Source: Bacteroidota bacterium (GTDB lineage: Bacteria > Bacteroidota > Bacteroidia > Bacteroidales > Lentimicrobiaceae). From it: a stretch of 64,000 bases of DNA. Numbering within the stretch: the stretch's first letter is position 1; every line of letters begins with the position of its first letter. The notes beneath the pieces are model-generated. The model ran no database searches and had not been told where the DNA came from. It worked only from the letters and a program-made list of their open reading frames with translations. Location of the stretch: positions 62,001-126,000 of the forward strand of contig JAEZDY010000031.1 in the NCBI GenBank assembly GCA_023417935.1. Direction: 5' to 3'. This document shows, piece after piece, positions 36,478 through 45,253 of this stretch. The translations under genes were made by a program, and so were the position numbers.

Positions 36478-38805
36478 ATGAGAGTTCTCCGTCACATTCT
36501 CTTGCTGATTATTTTATCAATTTTCATAATTAACCCTTGTTACTCACAGGAAGTTGGTATAGGCCAATGGCGTGATCATCTTCCATACCGACAAGTAATT
36601 TCCTTAACTGATGCCGGTTCACGGTTATATGCCGCCACCCCGTATGCTCTTTTCTATCTTGACAACAATGACAACAGTTTAAATAAGATAACCAAAATCA
36701 ATGGTTTGAGTGATGTTGGTATCAGCGGAATTGAATATTATCAGAAATATAACACACTGGTTATAGCTTATTCTAATGCAAATATTGACCTGATTAAAGG
36801 TGATAGGGTAATTAATCTTTCTGATATTAAACGCAAACCTATACTTGGTGATAAATCAATTAACAGCATAGTATTCATTGATGATAAGGCATATTTATCA
36901 TGTGGATTTGGCGTGGTAGTCCTTGATATTGATAAAGAGGAATTTCCGGAGCCAATATATTATATAGGCCCCAATGGAGCATCAATTAATGTGTACGACG
37001 TAGCCTTTAATGCTAACGACTCACTTATATATGCAGCTACTTCAACAGGTATTTATTCAGCTAATTACTATACGGCCAATCTTGCAAATTTTTCAGAGTG
37101 GACACGTGAAATAGGTCCTGCTTTACCAGAAGGACCTTTTAATCTTGTTGAAGCTTTCAATAACCGTATTTATGTTAATAAGTCTGGACCAGGATATGCT
37201 GATGATTATATGTTTGTTAAAACCAATAATACATGGCAAACTTTCCAGCCTGAGAATTCATCTGATCGTTTCAGCCTTGAGGCACATAATAATAAATTGT
37301 TAGTAAGCAATAACCTGTCAGTTGAATTATTCCGTGAAGATGGTACTTATCAGGACAAGATCTGGACATATAACCCAGGTACTGTTCAGCCACGTGATGC
37401 GCTGATGCTGAATGATAACGTCGTATGGATTGCTGATGCAGAGGAAGGTCTGGTAAAAGTTACTAACATATGGTCATCAGAACTCTTTCTGTTAAATGGT
37501 CCCGACTTCCCTGATGCATTTGCACTTGATGCCAAAGGTGACGAAGTATGGGCTGTGCCAGGGGGAAGGACTACCTCATTTGAACAGCTTTATAGAACAG
37601 CAAGATTTGCCGGTTTTACCAATGGATCATGGAAAACAATAGATCATAAACAAGATGACTTCCTGATTAATTACCGCGATGTGTATTCTGTTGCCATTAA
37701 TCCGGCAAATCACAAACATGTTTTCTTTGGTACAATGGGTTATGGGCTCCTCGAATATAACAACGGTGTATTTGTTAACCGGTATACGAATGAAAATAGT
37801 TCTTTGCAGGAACATTCTCTTGCACCCGGGCGAATAGATATTACAGGACTTGCTTTCGACGCTAATAATAACCTCTGGGTAGTAAATTCATATGCTCCAT
37901 CAATGCTCTCTCGCAGAACACCTGATGGAGAGTGGAAATCATTTTCTCTTGGCTCTATAGGAACAGGGGTTGAAGCTGACCGCATTGTAATTGACCAGCA
38001 AAACCAGAAGTGGATACTTGGCAGGAACCTCAATCTCTTTGTGTTTAATGATAATGATACTGACAATACTGCCGATGACCAGGCTAAACGACTCTCTTCT
38101 TCAGCAGGTAATGGTGCTTTGCCAGGTGCATTTGTAAAGAGCATTGCAGTTGACCGCGAAGGTCTTGTGTGGGTTGGTACTGATGAAGGTGTGGCTGTTT
38201 TTTATTCACCACAAAATGTGTTTGCAAGCCAAAACTTTGATGCTCAAAAAGTGCTTATTGAACAGGATGGTTATGGGCAATACCTCCTTGCTACAGAAAC
38301 AGTTACTGCTATTGCAGTGGATGGATTTAACCGCAAATGGTTTGGTACTGACAGGGCAGGTTTGTTCCTTATGTCAGCCGATGGAACAGAGCAGATTCTG
38401 CATTTCACTGAAGTAAACAGCCCATTGTTATCCAATTCCATTACTGATTTAAAACTGACAGAATCAGGTGAGCTTTTCATTGCAACCTCAAGAGGCATAA
38501 TCTCTTATAAAACTGAAGCTGTACCTCCTGTAGAGGTATTTGAAGAGGTACTTGTTTTCCCTAATCCAGTGTACAGGAATTTTACTGGAAACATCGCCAT
38601 TAAAGGGCTTGTTGAAAACTCAAATGTTAAGATTACTGATGTGGCAGGCAATCTTGTTTATTCTGTTAATGCTGAAGGCGGACAAGCATTGTGGAATGGT
38701 TATAATTTTGACGGGTCAAAGGTTAAAACAGGTGTTTACCTCGTATTTATAAGTAACAGGGACGGCTCAGATACACAAGTTACTAAATTTGTGGTTATAA
38801 ACTAA
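36478..38805 (+). CDS. porZ: T9SS protein PorZ
   Basis: Surface protein of the type IX secretion attachment complex; in P. gingivalis PorZ works with the sortase PorU and binds the A-LPS to which cargo is joined. The 775-residue chain has a signal peptide (to CYSQ, about residue 24), the PorZ start QEVGIGQWRDHLPYRQVISL, two successive propeller-like domains with repeated LYAATPYALFYL / VWIADAEEGLVKV / VWVGTDEGVAVFY blades, and a T9SS type A C-terminal domain (VFPNPVYRNFTG to TKFVVIN). Full length, with no lesion. recO follows after seven bases. Confidence 0.9.
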   Translation: MRVLRHILLLIILSIFIINPCYSQEVGIGQWRDHLPYRQVISLTDAGSRLYAATPYALFYLDNNDNSLNKITKINGLSDVGISGIEYYQKYNTLVIAYSNANIDLIKGDRVINLSDIKRKPILGDKSINSIVFIDDKAYLSCGFGVVVLDIDKEEFPEPIYYIGPNGASINVYDVAFNANDSLIYAATSTGIYSANYYTANLANFSEWTREIGPALPEGPFNLVEAFNNRIYVNKSGPGYADDYMFVKTNNTWQTFQPENSSDRFSLEAHNNKLLVSNNLSVELFREDGTYQDKIWTYNPGTVQPRDALMLNDNVVWIADAEEGLVKVTNIWSSELFLLNGPDFPDAFALDAKGDEVWAVPGGRTTSFEQLYRTARFAGFTNGSWKTIDHKQDDFLINYRDVYSVAINPANHKHVFFGTMGYGLLEYNNGVFVNRYTNENSSLQEHSLAPGRIDITGLAFDANNNLWVVNSYAPSMLSRRTPDGEWKSFSLGSIGTGVEADRIVIDQQNQKWILGRNLNLFVFNDNDTDNTADDQAKRLSSSAGNGALPGAFVKSIAVDREGLVWVGTDEGVAVFYSPQNVFASQNFDAQKVLIEQDGYGQYLLATETVTAIAVDGFNRKWFGTDRAGLFLMSADGTEQILHFTEVNSPLLSNSITDLKLTESGELFIATSRGIISYKTEAVPPVEVFEEVLVFPNPVYRNFTGNIAIKGLVENSNVKITDVAGNLVYSVNAEGGQALWNGYNFDGSKVKTGVYLVFISNRDGSDTQVTKFVVIN

Positions 38806-38812
38806 AGTGCTA

Positions 38813-39538
38813 ATGCTTCAGTCAACCAGGGGTTTGGTATTTTATGTTGCAAGGTATTCTGACAGTTCAGGATTGATAAAGATTTTTACTGAAGAAGCTG
38901 GTTTACAATCGTGCATCGTTAAATCACTTTATAGCCGGAATGCAAAACTAAAGCCTGCCTTGTTTGGGCATCTTTCATTACTTGACCTTATAATAGATTA
39001 CAAGCCCGGACGACCAATTCAATACATCAGAGATGCCAGTATAAATCGCTTTTATCATGAAATTACCGATAATATTGCGCGAACAAGTGTCCTGTTGTTT
39101 ATCAATGAGTTATTGTATAAAGCAATCAAAGAAGAGGAAGCAAACCCCACCTTATTCGAATTCATCGAATACACCCTTGAATCGCTAAACGATAATGAAA
39201 TACCAGTAAACTCATTTCATCTGCTATTTCTCATCAGGTTGCTTGATCACCTGGGCTTTGGACCGACTTATTCGCTTGAAAGCACAGGAGCGTATTTCGA
39301 TCTATTGACCGGAATGCCGGTATCTGACGACTCAGGCCACTCACATATAATTAGTGGCGACCTTCTTAAACTTCTCAGGCAAATGTCGCATATGGATTAT
39401 AATGATCTGGGTAACTATGTAATACCCCGCAAAGCCAGGTTTGAATTACTTAATACACTCCTCGACTTCCTCCGCATTCATATTCCCGAAATGGCTGAGT
39501 TAAAGTCAATAAAAGTGCTTCACGAAATCTTGGCCTGA
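38813..39538 (+). CDS. recO: DNA repair protein RecO
   Basis: Recombination mediator that helps load RecA on gaps in the RecFOR pathway. A 241-residue protein with an N-terminal OB fold (STRGLVFYVARYSDSSGLIKIFTEEAGLQS) and a helical C-terminal part. The usual zinc cysteines are missing, as in many Bacteroidota RecO proteins. ATG at 38813 is preferred to the GTG at 38807. Cotranscribed with porZ. Confidence 0.88.
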   Translation: MLQSTRGLVFYVARYSDSSGLIKIFTEEAGLQSCIVKSLYSRNAKLKPALFGHLSLLDLIIDYKPGRPIQYIRDASINRFYHEITDNIARTSVLLFINELLYKAIKEEEANPTLFEFIEYTLESLNDNEIPVNSFHLLFLIRLLDHLGFGPTYSLESTGAYFDLLTGMPVSDDSGHSHIISGDLLKLLRQMSHMDYNDLGNYVIPRKARFELLNTLLDFLRIHIPEMAELKSIKVLHEILA

Positions 39539-39634
39539 TTACAAGAAGTGAAATATTCAGGTAGTGAATGTACAAGTATACAGTTTTAAACTCCTTTTTT
39601 AAAATCAACACCTCTAAACCGGGCAGTGCATCCG

Positions 39635-39666
39635 TTGATTCACTCCCGTAAAAATAATTATCTTTG
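39635..39666 (+). promoter_or_regulatory. Promoter of lysS
   Basis: TTG at 39635-39637, 21 bases, TATCTTTG at 39659-39666; start codon 18 bases downstream. Confidence 0.65.
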
Positions 39667-39683
39667 CACAAATATTTTATTCA

Positions 39684-41411
39684 ATGTATCAGGAAATCAG
39701 CGAACAAGAAGCAATACGACGGAACTCACTCAAAGAACTAGAAGCACTGGGCATAAACCCTTACCCGGCTGAAGCGTATAAAGTTAATGTAAATACCAGC
39801 GAAATACATACCAATTACCCTACTGATAATACCCTTTATCAGGAGATAAGCATTGCAGGCCGCATTATGACAAGAAGGATTATGGGGGCTGCTTCATTTG
39901 TTGACCTGCAAGATTCACATGGTCGCATCCAGTTGTATATCAAGCGTGATGAAATATGCCCTGGCGAGGATAAAACTTTGTACAATACCGTATTCAAGCG
40001 TCTGCTCGATATAGGTGATATTATTGGCATAACTGGTTATGTATTCATCACACAGATGGGTGAAATCTCTATTCATGTGAAGTCTCTGAAGATTCTTTCA
40101 AAGTCGCTTCGGCCCCTTCCTGTTGTGAAAGAAAAGGATGATCAGGTATTTGATGCATTCAGCGATCCTGAAGCCCGGTACCGCATGCGTTATGTTGATC
40201 TTATCGTAAACCCTGAAGTACGTGATATATTCGTTAAAAGGAACAAGATCATTTCAATAATGCGGTCGTTTTTTAATGAGAGCGACTATCTAGAGGTTGA
40301 AACCCCTATTCTTCAACCTATCCCCGGAGGTGCTGCTGCAAGGCCTTTCATTACACATCACAATGCGCTTGATATGCCATTGTACCTTCGCATTGCCAAC
40401 GAACTTTATTTGAAGAAACTAATTGTTGGTGGTTTTGAAGGAGTGTATGAATTTGCAAAGGATTTCCGTAATGAAGGTATGGACCGCACTCATAACCCTG
40501 AATTTACAGTGCTGGAGATATACGTTGCCTATAAGGATTACTTCTGGATGATGGAATACGTGGAGCAAATGCTTGAACGCGTTGCACTTGGTTTACATAA
40601 ACAAACTGAGGTAACCGTCGGTAATCATAAGATCGACTTCAAGAGCCCTTTCAGGCGACTAACCATGAAAGATGCAATACAGGAGTATGCAGGGGTTGAT
40701 ATTTCAGGGAAAACAGAAAAGGAATTAGCTGATATCTGCAAGAGTATGAACATTGCCATTGACCCGTCAATGGGCAAAGGCAAACTTATTGATGCTATCT
40801 TCGGGGAGAAATGCGAGCATCACCTTATTCAGCCTACTTTTATAATGGACTACCCTATTGAAATGTCGCCGCTGTGTAAGAGGCATCGCACCAACCCTGA
40901 ATTAACTGAGCGATTTGAATTGTTTGTTAATGGCAAGGAACTATGTAACGCATATTCTGAACTTAATGATCCTATTGATCAGCTCAACCGTTTTCAGGAT
41001 CAGCTCACATTATCGCAGAAAGGTGATGACGAAGCAATGTTTATTGATATGGACTTTGTAAGGGCACTAGAATATGGTATGCCAACCTGCTCTGGTATGG
41101 GTATAGGAATTGACAGACTAACCATGTTCATGACAAACCAGCCATCCATTCAGGATGTACTGTTGTTCCCACAAATGCGACCTGAAAAGAAATCAATGCC
41201 AACAGGTGATCCTGATGAAGCATTTGTAAAGATAGGAGTGCCTGAGTCATGGGTTGATGTGCTTCGTAAGCAGGGATTCAAAACTACTGCCCAGTTGAAA
41301 GAAGCTAATCCCAACAAACTACTTAATGACCTTGGAGGAATACGTAAGAAAATGAAGCTCGATATCCCTGCTCTTAAACTTGAAGATATCAAAGCTTGGA
41401 TTGAAGCTTAA
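39684..41411 (+). CDS. lysS: Lysyl-tRNA synthetase (class II)
   Basis: Charges tRNA-Lys. The 575-residue chain has an N-terminal OB fold (ISIAGRIMTRRIMGAASFVDL), motif 2 (DFRNEGMDRTHNPEFTVLEIY) and motif 3 (GMGIGIDRLTMFMT). After the catalytic domain there is an extra C-terminal module of about 70 residues (VDVLRKQGFKTTAQLKEANP onward) that is not in E. coli LysS but is common in Bacteroidota. Its end overlaps the convergent receptor gene by four bases. Confidence 0.96.
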   Translation: MYQEISEQEAIRRNSLKELEALGINPYPAEAYKVNVNTSEIHTNYPTDNTLYQEISIAGRIMTRRIMGAASFVDLQDSHGRIQLYIKRDEICPGEDKTLYNTVFKRLLDIGDIIGITGYVFITQMGEISIHVKSLKILSKSLRPLPVVKEKDDQVFDAFSDPEARYRMRYVDLIVNPEVRDIFVKRNKIISIMRSFFNESDYLEVETPILQPIPGGAAARPFITHHNALDMPLYLRIANELYLKKLIVGGFEGVYEFAKDFRNEGMDRTHNPEFTVLEIYVAYKDYFWMMEYVEQMLERVALGLHKQTEVTVGNHKIDFKSPFRRLTMKDAIQEYAGVDISGKTEKELADICKSMNIAIDPSMGKGKLIDAIFGEKCEHHLIQPTFIMDYPIEMSPLCKRHRTNPELTERFELFVNGKELCNAYSELNDPIDQLNRFQDQLTLSQKGDDEAMFIDMDFVRALEYGMPTCSGMGIGIDRLTMFMTNQPSIQDVLLFPQMRPEKKSMPTGDPDEAFVKIGVPESWVDVLRKQGFKTTAQLKEANPNKLLNDLGGIRKKMKLDIPALKLEDIKAWIEA

Positions 41412-43900
41412 AACATATCGCCTTCACCATCATCACCACGTTCTCCGTTTTCGCGGTTACCCTTTTTATTGAAGTTGTTGATCTGGTATTGTATTCCAAA
41501 ATACAATACCCTCGATTCACGTTTTCTATTTGTAGTTATAGTAAATTGCTCACCGTACACAATATCATTGAACACCCTGGTATTAAATATATCAGTAAGT
41601 CGTAATGATAAAGAAAGCTTCTTTTTCATAAGGTCCTGCCTGAACGACATGTCAGCAAAATACCGTGCTTCGTCGTATTCCTGCAAGGTACGGCGGGGCG
41701 AACTGTAGTTACCGTTAAGTTGGAAAGATCCTTCTTTCCATACCGCGAAATTAAGATTGAGCCTTGCACTCCATGAAAAGCGCTCGCTTCCCTCAATACC
41801 GTATTCAGGTAGTGCACTCATTATTGCCCTGTAGAATGAAACATTACCATTTGCACGAAGCCACTTAGCCGGGTTGGCAGTACCTACCAATTCAAGGCCA
41901 TAATTAGTTTCCTTGTTAATATTCACCGGTTTGGTTATAGTAATACCATCACTTCCTTCAATCAGGGAGGTAATATCCTCAACCACATCGTTGGTATTAC
42001 GGTAAAATAGTGATGTTGTTAGTGAATTTGTATTCCAATATTGAAGTATTCCCAACTCAATTGAATTAGTGAACTCAGGTCGTAATTCAGGATTTCCGGT
42101 TCGAAGATTTAATGAATCAGAAAAATCTACATAAGGATTCATTTCACGAGGCGATGGGCGATTAACCCTGCGGCTGTAACTAAGTTGAAGTTCTTTCTGC
42201 TTGCCTAAATCAAACTGCGTATGAAATGAAGGGTAAAAACTTGTGTACTGTGTTTTAAAGGAAGTATCAGCCTGGTCAATTACTGAATTTGTAAATACTT
42301 GCTCAGCTCTTAGCCCTGCCTGGTACTTTAGCTTTTTATAACTATTTGCATATATTCCATAAACAGCGTAAATCTGTTCATCGTATTCATACCTGTTTCT
42401 AAGTTCTTCAATACTCTGCCATTCACCATCCGAAGGGTTCATGTTTTTGTAATCGTATGACATAAGAATATCCCTGATGTCAGCCTTGTAACCTGCTTCA
42501 AGCCTACTGCCATTAGCCATTGGGTTAACGTAGTTTCCCTGAAAAGTAATCACATCATTTGAATGATCGCTTACATTCCATTGCTTTGTAGAATCTCCTG
42601 ATGGGAGGGATGATGAAATATCATAAGCCTGCTGGTTTATAAAAGAATTATGATTCATCTCATTGTCATTAAAGATGATATCGTTGGTAAACTCACGGCC
42701 TTTTTCAGGAAAGATGTGCTTGTATGATAGGGTGTAAGTGTACCCCATAAAGTCGCGGTTTGAGTTGCTATTCCTGTTAAACAGCCTGTTTAAAGTATCA
42801 TTGGTGATTGACCTTGTTAAAAGATCATTATGCATACCGAAACTCATGTCTCTTCTCGATGCACTTAGGGTTAAATTATTGCGAGTGTTAATGAGATAAT
42901 CGAAACCACCACTGATCTGTGTATTGTCCCTGTTCATATCTCCCTTCTCTGATTGATCAAGGATGCTGTTCATTCCATCACTGCCTGAAGTCCTGATACT
43001 TTCGCTGCTTCGGTCCATATTAAACTTACGCCCATCATAGTTAATAAAAGCATTGAACTTATCATGTCTGTAATTCAATACGAGTGAACCACTGTATTTA
43101 TCACCTGTTCCAACATTAGCTGAAGCCAGTCCATTAAATCCTTGCAGTGTTTTCTTCTTCAAAACAATATTAATGATACCAGTTGTTCCATCAGGATCGT
43201 ACCTTACTGAGGGATTTGTTATCACTTCAATACTTTCAATTGAACTGGCCGGTATTTGATTTAGCAGATCGCTTGAAGCAATACCTGCCTGGCTTGCGGG
43301 TTTTCCATCAATCAGAAGCGTAATATTTGAACTTCCGCGTAAGCTAATATTCCCTTCAACGTCCACATTCACTGATGGCACATTCTCCATCACCTCACTT
43401 GCTGTCCCACCCCCGAGGGCCATATTTTTATCAACTGTAATAACTTTCTTATCAAGATTGTTGGTAATAAGTGACTTTTCTGATGTTATCTCAACGCCCT
43501 GCAATACCGATGATTTAGGTTTTAAATTAATATCAGTTAACCTGATATCTGCACTACGTGGTGATATAACCACATCCGATATGTCAGTGTTCTCATAGCC
43601 AATAAACTGTACCCTGAGGTAGTACCTGCCAGGGTTAATAGAATTTAATATGAATTTACCCTTGCCATCTGTAATAGTACCGGTAACCATTGTTGAATCC
43701 TTCTGACTAAAAAGAATAACGTTAGCGTATTCAACATGCTGAGCAGTGGTTTCATCATGTACCGTACCTGAAATTACACCATAAGGCTGACCCCCATTTC
43801 CTGCATTTCCCCTTCGGTTCTGTTGGTTATTTTCCTGTGCGGTAAGTGTAAGTGTTGACAGAATGAACACTATGATGATCAATAAGTAGCGGGTAGACAT
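41408..43900 (-). CDS. Outer-membrane receptor, CarboxypepD_reg plus TonB-dependent-type barrel
   Basis: A protein of 830 residues. Signal peptide to about residue 21 (LTLTAQ). Residues about 40-125 form a carboxypeptidase-regulatory-like domain (GVISGTVHDETTAQHVEYANV), then a plug (VMENVPSVNVDVEGNISLRGSSNITLLIDGKP, SIESIEVITNPSVRYDPDG) and a large beta-barrel of the outer-membrane-protein-beta-barrel type. No TonB box was identified and no SusD partner is adjacent. It ends in an acidic/Gly tail (NGERGDDGEGDMF). Substrate unknown; such proteins are often linked to metal or small-molecule uptake or protein export. -7 element at 43936-43943. Confidence 0.87.
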   Translation of the reverse strand: MSTRYLLIIIVFILSTLTLTAQENNQQNRRGNAGNGGQPYGVISGTVHDETTAQHVEYANVILFSQKDSTMVTGTITDGKGKFILNSINPGRYYLRVQFIGYENTDISDVVISPRSADIRLTDINLKPKSSVLQGVEITSEKSLITNNLDKKVITVDKNMALGGGTASEVMENVPSVNVDVEGNISLRGSSNITLLIDGKPASQAGIASSDLLNQIPASSIESIEVITNPSVRYDPDGTTGIINIVLKKKTLQGFNGLASANVGTGDKYSGSLVLNYRHDKFNAFINYDGRKFNMDRSSESIRTSGSDGMNSILDQSEKGDMNRDNTQISGGFDYLINTRNNLTLSASRRDMSFGMHNDLLTRSITNDTLNRLFNRNSNSNRDFMGYTYTLSYKHIFPEKGREFTNDIIFNDNEMNHNSFINQQAYDISSSLPSGDSTKQWNVSDHSNDVITFQGNYVNPMANGSRLEAGYKADIRDILMSYDYKNMNPSDGEWQSIEELRNRYEYDEQIYAVYGIYANSYKKLKYQAGLRAEQVFTNSVIDQADTSFKTQYTSFYPSFHTQFDLGKQKELQLSYSRRVNRPSPREMNPYVDFSDSLNLRTGNPELRPEFTNSIELGILQYWNTNSLTTSLFYRNTNDVVEDITSLIEGSDGITITKPVNINKETNYGLELVGTANPAKWLRANGNVSFYRAIMSALPEYGIEGSERFSWSARLNLNFAVWKEGSFQLNGNYSSPRRTLQEYDEARYFADMSFRQDLMKKKLSLSLRLTDIFNTRVFNDIVYGEQFTITTNRKRESRVLYFGIQYQINNFNKKGNRENGERGDDGEGDMF

Positions 43901-43935
43901 TTAATGTAGAATTTACCTGATTTTAAAATAGCCTG

Positions 43936-43943
43936 CAAAGTTA
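43936..43943 (-). promoter_or_regulatory. -7 element (TAACTTTG) of the receptor gene
   Basis: Perfect TAnnTTTG on the minus strand, 36 bases before the start codon. Confidence 0.6.
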
Positions 43944-44099
43944 ACTCAATTGTGCTGATGATGCTTGTGAATAACCTTTTTTAACAAATACCGCAAGCAT
44001 CTGAGTATTAGTAACAATTAATGAGGAAAAATTGCGGCATACTTGCTAAAGAGCATAAGATTTCGTATTTTTACGTTTCCGGATTCCAAATTAAGCGCT

Positions 44100-44831
44100 A
44101 TGGAAAACTCATCAATTGAGCGATTTGGATGCCTCGAGAAAGAGGAATCGCTCAGGTGCCTTGAAAGCGATAAGCTAGATCAAAATGTGTGTATACTGGA
44201 ATCAGAAACCCCTTTCAGGGGGTACTATGATAGGTATACTTACCAATCGAAACCATTGTATTTTTACTTGGTTCTCGAAGACCACTATTCACTTGAAAAA
44301 ATATGGCGGATAATTCTGAAGGTAAGAAAACTTTTCGGCCGTCGTTTAGATGCCGTACCCGGTACACTGGAGTTATTTGATTTGCGAAAGCAGATTATCA
44401 GACTTCGAAATCTCGATAAATATGATGACATATATGAACTCGAGCACCTTTTTGCATCGGAGGGGATGATATTTCACAAAAAGCTGAAAAAACGTCATGA
44501 TTACAATGGAATTATCAGGTTAGAAAAGTCTTTCTTCCTGGAGCCCATTGGTGATATGATGTATATGGACGCCAGTGAACCTCACCACGGTTACTTTATT
44601 ATCCCAGGTCACTTCTCATGGACCCGGTTCAAAGAAATAACCCAGGAAGTACAATACGATGTTAACCTTCTTTACTTTGATGCCGCAAATGCTTTCTTCT
44701 ACGAAAACCATGGTATCATTGACATGGTGCGAATATACCGGGAGGAACTTACAAGAGAAAAGCTTTTCGCTATCCGAAACGGTTACTATCATGTAATTAA
44801 CAATCAGGTACTTGCACCAGGAGAACTATAG
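44100..44831 (+). CDS. Hypothetical cytoplasmic protein
   Basis: A protein of 243 residues, charged and without signal peptide or membrane helix; rich in Tyr, Phe and His (EPHHGYFIIPGHFSWTRF). No family recognised. The ATG at 44100 is preferred to the frame beginning at 44043 because the latter runs through the likely promoter (TACGTTTC near 44072). It is divergent from the receptor gene and followed by a 422-base gene-free region. Confidence 0.6.
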   Translation: MENSSIERFGCLEKEESLRCLESDKLDQNVCILESETPFRGYYDRYTYQSKPLYFYLVLEDHYSLEKIWRIILKVRKLFGRRLDAVPGTLELFDLRKQIIRLRNLDKYDDIYELEHLFASEGMIFHKKLKKRHDYNGIIRLEKSFFLEPIGDMMYMDASEPHHGYFIIPGHFSWTRFKEITQEVQYDVNLLYFDAANAFFYENHGIIDMVRIYREELTREKLFAIRNGYYHVINNQVLAPGEL

Positions 44832-45077
44832 GTGCTGATGTTATTGAATGTACGAATGATTATACATGCATAATAACACGAATACTTTACATCCAACCTC
44901 ATATTTCTAAGGAGATAATTGTAATTATTATTTCTATTCATTGGTGTGAATGCATTAATTGCATTGAAATGCCAAATGAAGTTCCTGTGACTTAAAGACA
45001 TTAAGCTGCATGATTTTGAAGTTAATATTCATTACATTCTACCAAATTACAAGTATGTATCAACTTAAGTCCAACAA

Positions 45078-45090
45078 TGTATAATATACA
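45078..45090. promoter_or_regulatory. Perfect 13-bp palindrome TGTATAATATACA
   Basis: TGTATA-A-TATACA, with a further half-site TGTATA beginning 14 bases later (45092). A plausible repressor operator just before the phased repeats. Confidence 0.5.
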
Positions 45091-45101
45091 ATGTATATAT
45101 T

Positions 45102-45140
45102 AGGTTGGTGCAAGGTTGCTATAAGGTTGTAATAAGGTTG
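45102..45140 (+). repeat. Four AGGTTG direct repeats at exact 11-bp spacing
   Basis: AGGTTG begins at 45102, 45113, 45124 and 45135. The strict 11-base period puts all four copies on nearly the same DNA face, as in cooperative activator sites. They end 83 bases before the SulP -7 element. Confidence 0.8.
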
Positions 45141-45222
45141 AATGTAATGAATCCACAATGAATGTTCAAAGCTGACTTCACATCACTGAAATTGAATTCC
45201 ATTCGAACGGAAAACTTTTTCT

Positions 45223-45230
45223 TACTTTTG
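45223..45230 (+). promoter_or_regulatory. -7 element (TACTTTTG) of the SulP gene
   Basis: TAnnTTTG match, 24 bases before the ATG at 45254. Confidence 0.6.
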
Positions 45231-45253
45231 CAATCTCTAAATGTGTCAGGACT

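Larger units (their letters stand above)
44832..45253. other. Gene-free region upstream of the SulP transporter
   Basis: No open frame of note. It contains a 13-base palindrome (45078-45090), four phased AGGTTG repeats (45102-45140) and the -7 element at 45223-45230. Confidence 0.75.
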
